From contig NZ_JAHLOQ010000012.1 in the NCBI RefSeq assembly GCF_018917435.1, forward strand, positions 1 to 64,000: DNA of 64,000 nucleotides. Direction: 5' to 3'. The notes below the pieces were generated by a model, which worked only from the letters and a program-made list of their open reading frames with translations, had not been told where the DNA came from and searched no databases. Below are positions 63,103 through 64,000 of the stretch, one piece after another (within the stretch, counting starts at the first letter, position 1; each line of letters starts with the position of its first letter). This DNA comes from Intestinibacter bartlettii. GTDB lineage: Bacteria > Bacillota > Clostridia > Peptostreptococcales > Peptostreptococcaceae. The position numbers and the translations under genes are program-made.

Positions 63103-64000
63103 TTGAGTAATTTAAATCTAAGAAATGAAGAAATAAATAAAGCTTTGACTATTAAATTAGATGTAATTCCAGATAAAATACCAGAATTTCAAGAACATAT
63201 AAGAAGAGCTCCAAAACGTGAATCAAAATTAACAAATGCAGATACAAAATTAGCATTAAAAAATGCTTTAAGATATATACCAGAAGAGTATCATGAAAAA
63301 TTAGCACCAGAGTTTTTAGATGAATTATTAACTTATGGTAGAATTTACGGATATAGATTTAGACCAGAAGGAAAAATATATGGAAAACCAATAGATGAAT
63401 ATAAAGGAAAATGTGTAGAAGGTAAGGCATTCCAAGTTATGATAGACAACAACCTTGACTTTGATGTAGCACTTTATCCTTATGAATTAGTTACATACGG
63501 AGAAACAGGACAAGTATTCCAAAACTGGATGCAATATCAACTTACAAAAAAATACTTAGAAGTTCTTACTCAAGATCAAACTTTAGTACTTCATTCAGGA
63601 CATCCAGTAGGACTTTTCAAATCTAAACCAGATGCACCAAGAGTAATACTTACAAACTCTTTAATGATAGGTATGTTTGATAACCAAGAAGAATGGAAAA
63701 GAGCAACTGCAATTGGTGTTGCAAACTATGGCCAAATGACTGCTGGTGGGTGGATGTATATTGGACCACAAGGTATAGTTCATGGAACATATTCAACTAT
63801 ATTAAATGCAGGTAGATTAAAATTAGGAATACCTAAAGAAGGAAACTTAAAAGGAAAATTATTCGTTACTTCAGGTCTTGGCGGAATGAGTGGTGCTCAA
63901 GGTAAGGCTGTGGAAATAGCAGGTGGTGTAGGAATAATTGCTGAAGTAGACTCATCAAGAATAGAAACTAGACATACTCAAGGATGGGTTAGCAAAGTTA
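63103..64000 (+). CDS. hutU: Urocanate hydratase (partial, runs off the window)
   Basis: Second enzyme of histidine degradation, urocanate to imidazolone propionate. The first 299 codons are present and no stop is reached. GHPVGLFKSKPDAPRVILTN, YGQMTAGGWMYIGPQGIVHG, SGLGGMSGAQGKAVEIAGG and EVDSSRIETRHTQGW are hallmark NAD-binding and family segments. The catalytic Cys and Arg regions lie beyond the edge. The start is TTG at 63103 with AAGGGGGA at 63088-63095. A long N-terminal part before the core, about 90 residues, matches the longer Firmicute/clostridial form. Confidence 0.93.
   Translation, partial: MSNLNLRNEEINKALTIKLDVIPDKIPEFQEHIRRAPKRESKLTNADTKLALKNALRYIPEEYHEKLAPEFLDELLTYGRIYGYRFRPEGKIYGKPIDEYKGKCVEGKAFQVMIDNNLDFDVALYPYELVTYGETGQVFQNWMQYQLTKKYLEVLTQDQTLVLHSGHPVGLFKSKPDAPRVILTNSLMIGMFDNQEEWKRATAIGVANYGQMTAGGWMYIGPQGIVHGTYSTILNAGRLKLGIPKEGNLKGKLFVTSGLGGMSGAQGKAVEIAGGVGIIAEVDSSRIETRHTQGWVSKV

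Overview
The window is chromosomal DNA from a very AT-rich, spore-forming anaerobic Firmicute. GGAGG-type ribosome binding sites, frequent TTG starts, HydF, a DUF1846 protein, a CcpA-like regulator and two cobalamin riboswitches point to the Clostridia, most likely Peptostreptococcaceae (the Clostridioides/Paraclostridium/Romboutsia group). The family assignment is inferred from gene content. No rRNA, tRNA, CRISPR array or prophage was recognised, and apart from a possible transposase tail at the left edge there is no mobile element.

Layout. 1-9.6 kb: a possible transposase tail, an M20 amidohydrolase, RNase J, an ABC exporter with a giant coiled-coil FtsX permease, a small Cys-rich membrane protein and a DUF1846 protein. 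9.8-12.5 kb (minus): hydF followed by an aspartase, a hydrogenase-maturation pair. 12.8-16.8 kb: a large orphan protein, a two-TM PH-like protein and DNA polymerase IV. 17-18.2 kb: a cobalamin riboswitch with no obvious target, then a CsoR-type regulator and an RseC-like protein. 18.3-21.9 kb: a split ThrE-type exporter (minus), a multi-pass permease and an unknown membrane protein. 22-40.3 kb: an M19 dipeptidase, then a tightly packed seven-gene DNA repair operon: a helicase-like protein without a Walker A motif, a UvrD-type helicase, a stand-alone Fe-S PD-(D/E)XK nuclease, AddB, AddA, SbcD and SbcC. 40.5-52.5 kb: housekeeping genes (CorC-type transporter, YfcE, NAD kinase, YbaK, RluA, NA37 nucleoid protein), a riboswitch-controlled BtuFCD B12 importer, an esterase and a CarD regulator. 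52.6-58.7 kb: acyl carrier protein, a surface-polymer O-acylation cluster (SGNH, DUF4358 lipoprotein, MBOAT, DHHW) and a run of small hydrophobic Cys-rich proteins related to the one at 7.5 kb. 59-64 kb: a CcpA-like LacI regulator, an AraC regulator, and divergent hutH and hutU; hutU runs off the window.

The most interesting items are: (1) the three genes ahead of addBA, which look like a second AddAB-type complex split over three polypeptides; (2) the small WW-TM/Cys-tail protein family, most members of which have a CATANNNT box upstream that resembles mother-cell sporulation promoters; (3) apparent AUA/AUC start codons in the O-acylation cluster; (4) an orphan cobalamin riboswitch; (5) a 47-bp dispersed intergenic repeat whose differences preserve RNA pairing; (6) an acidic insertion of about 115 residues in AddA.
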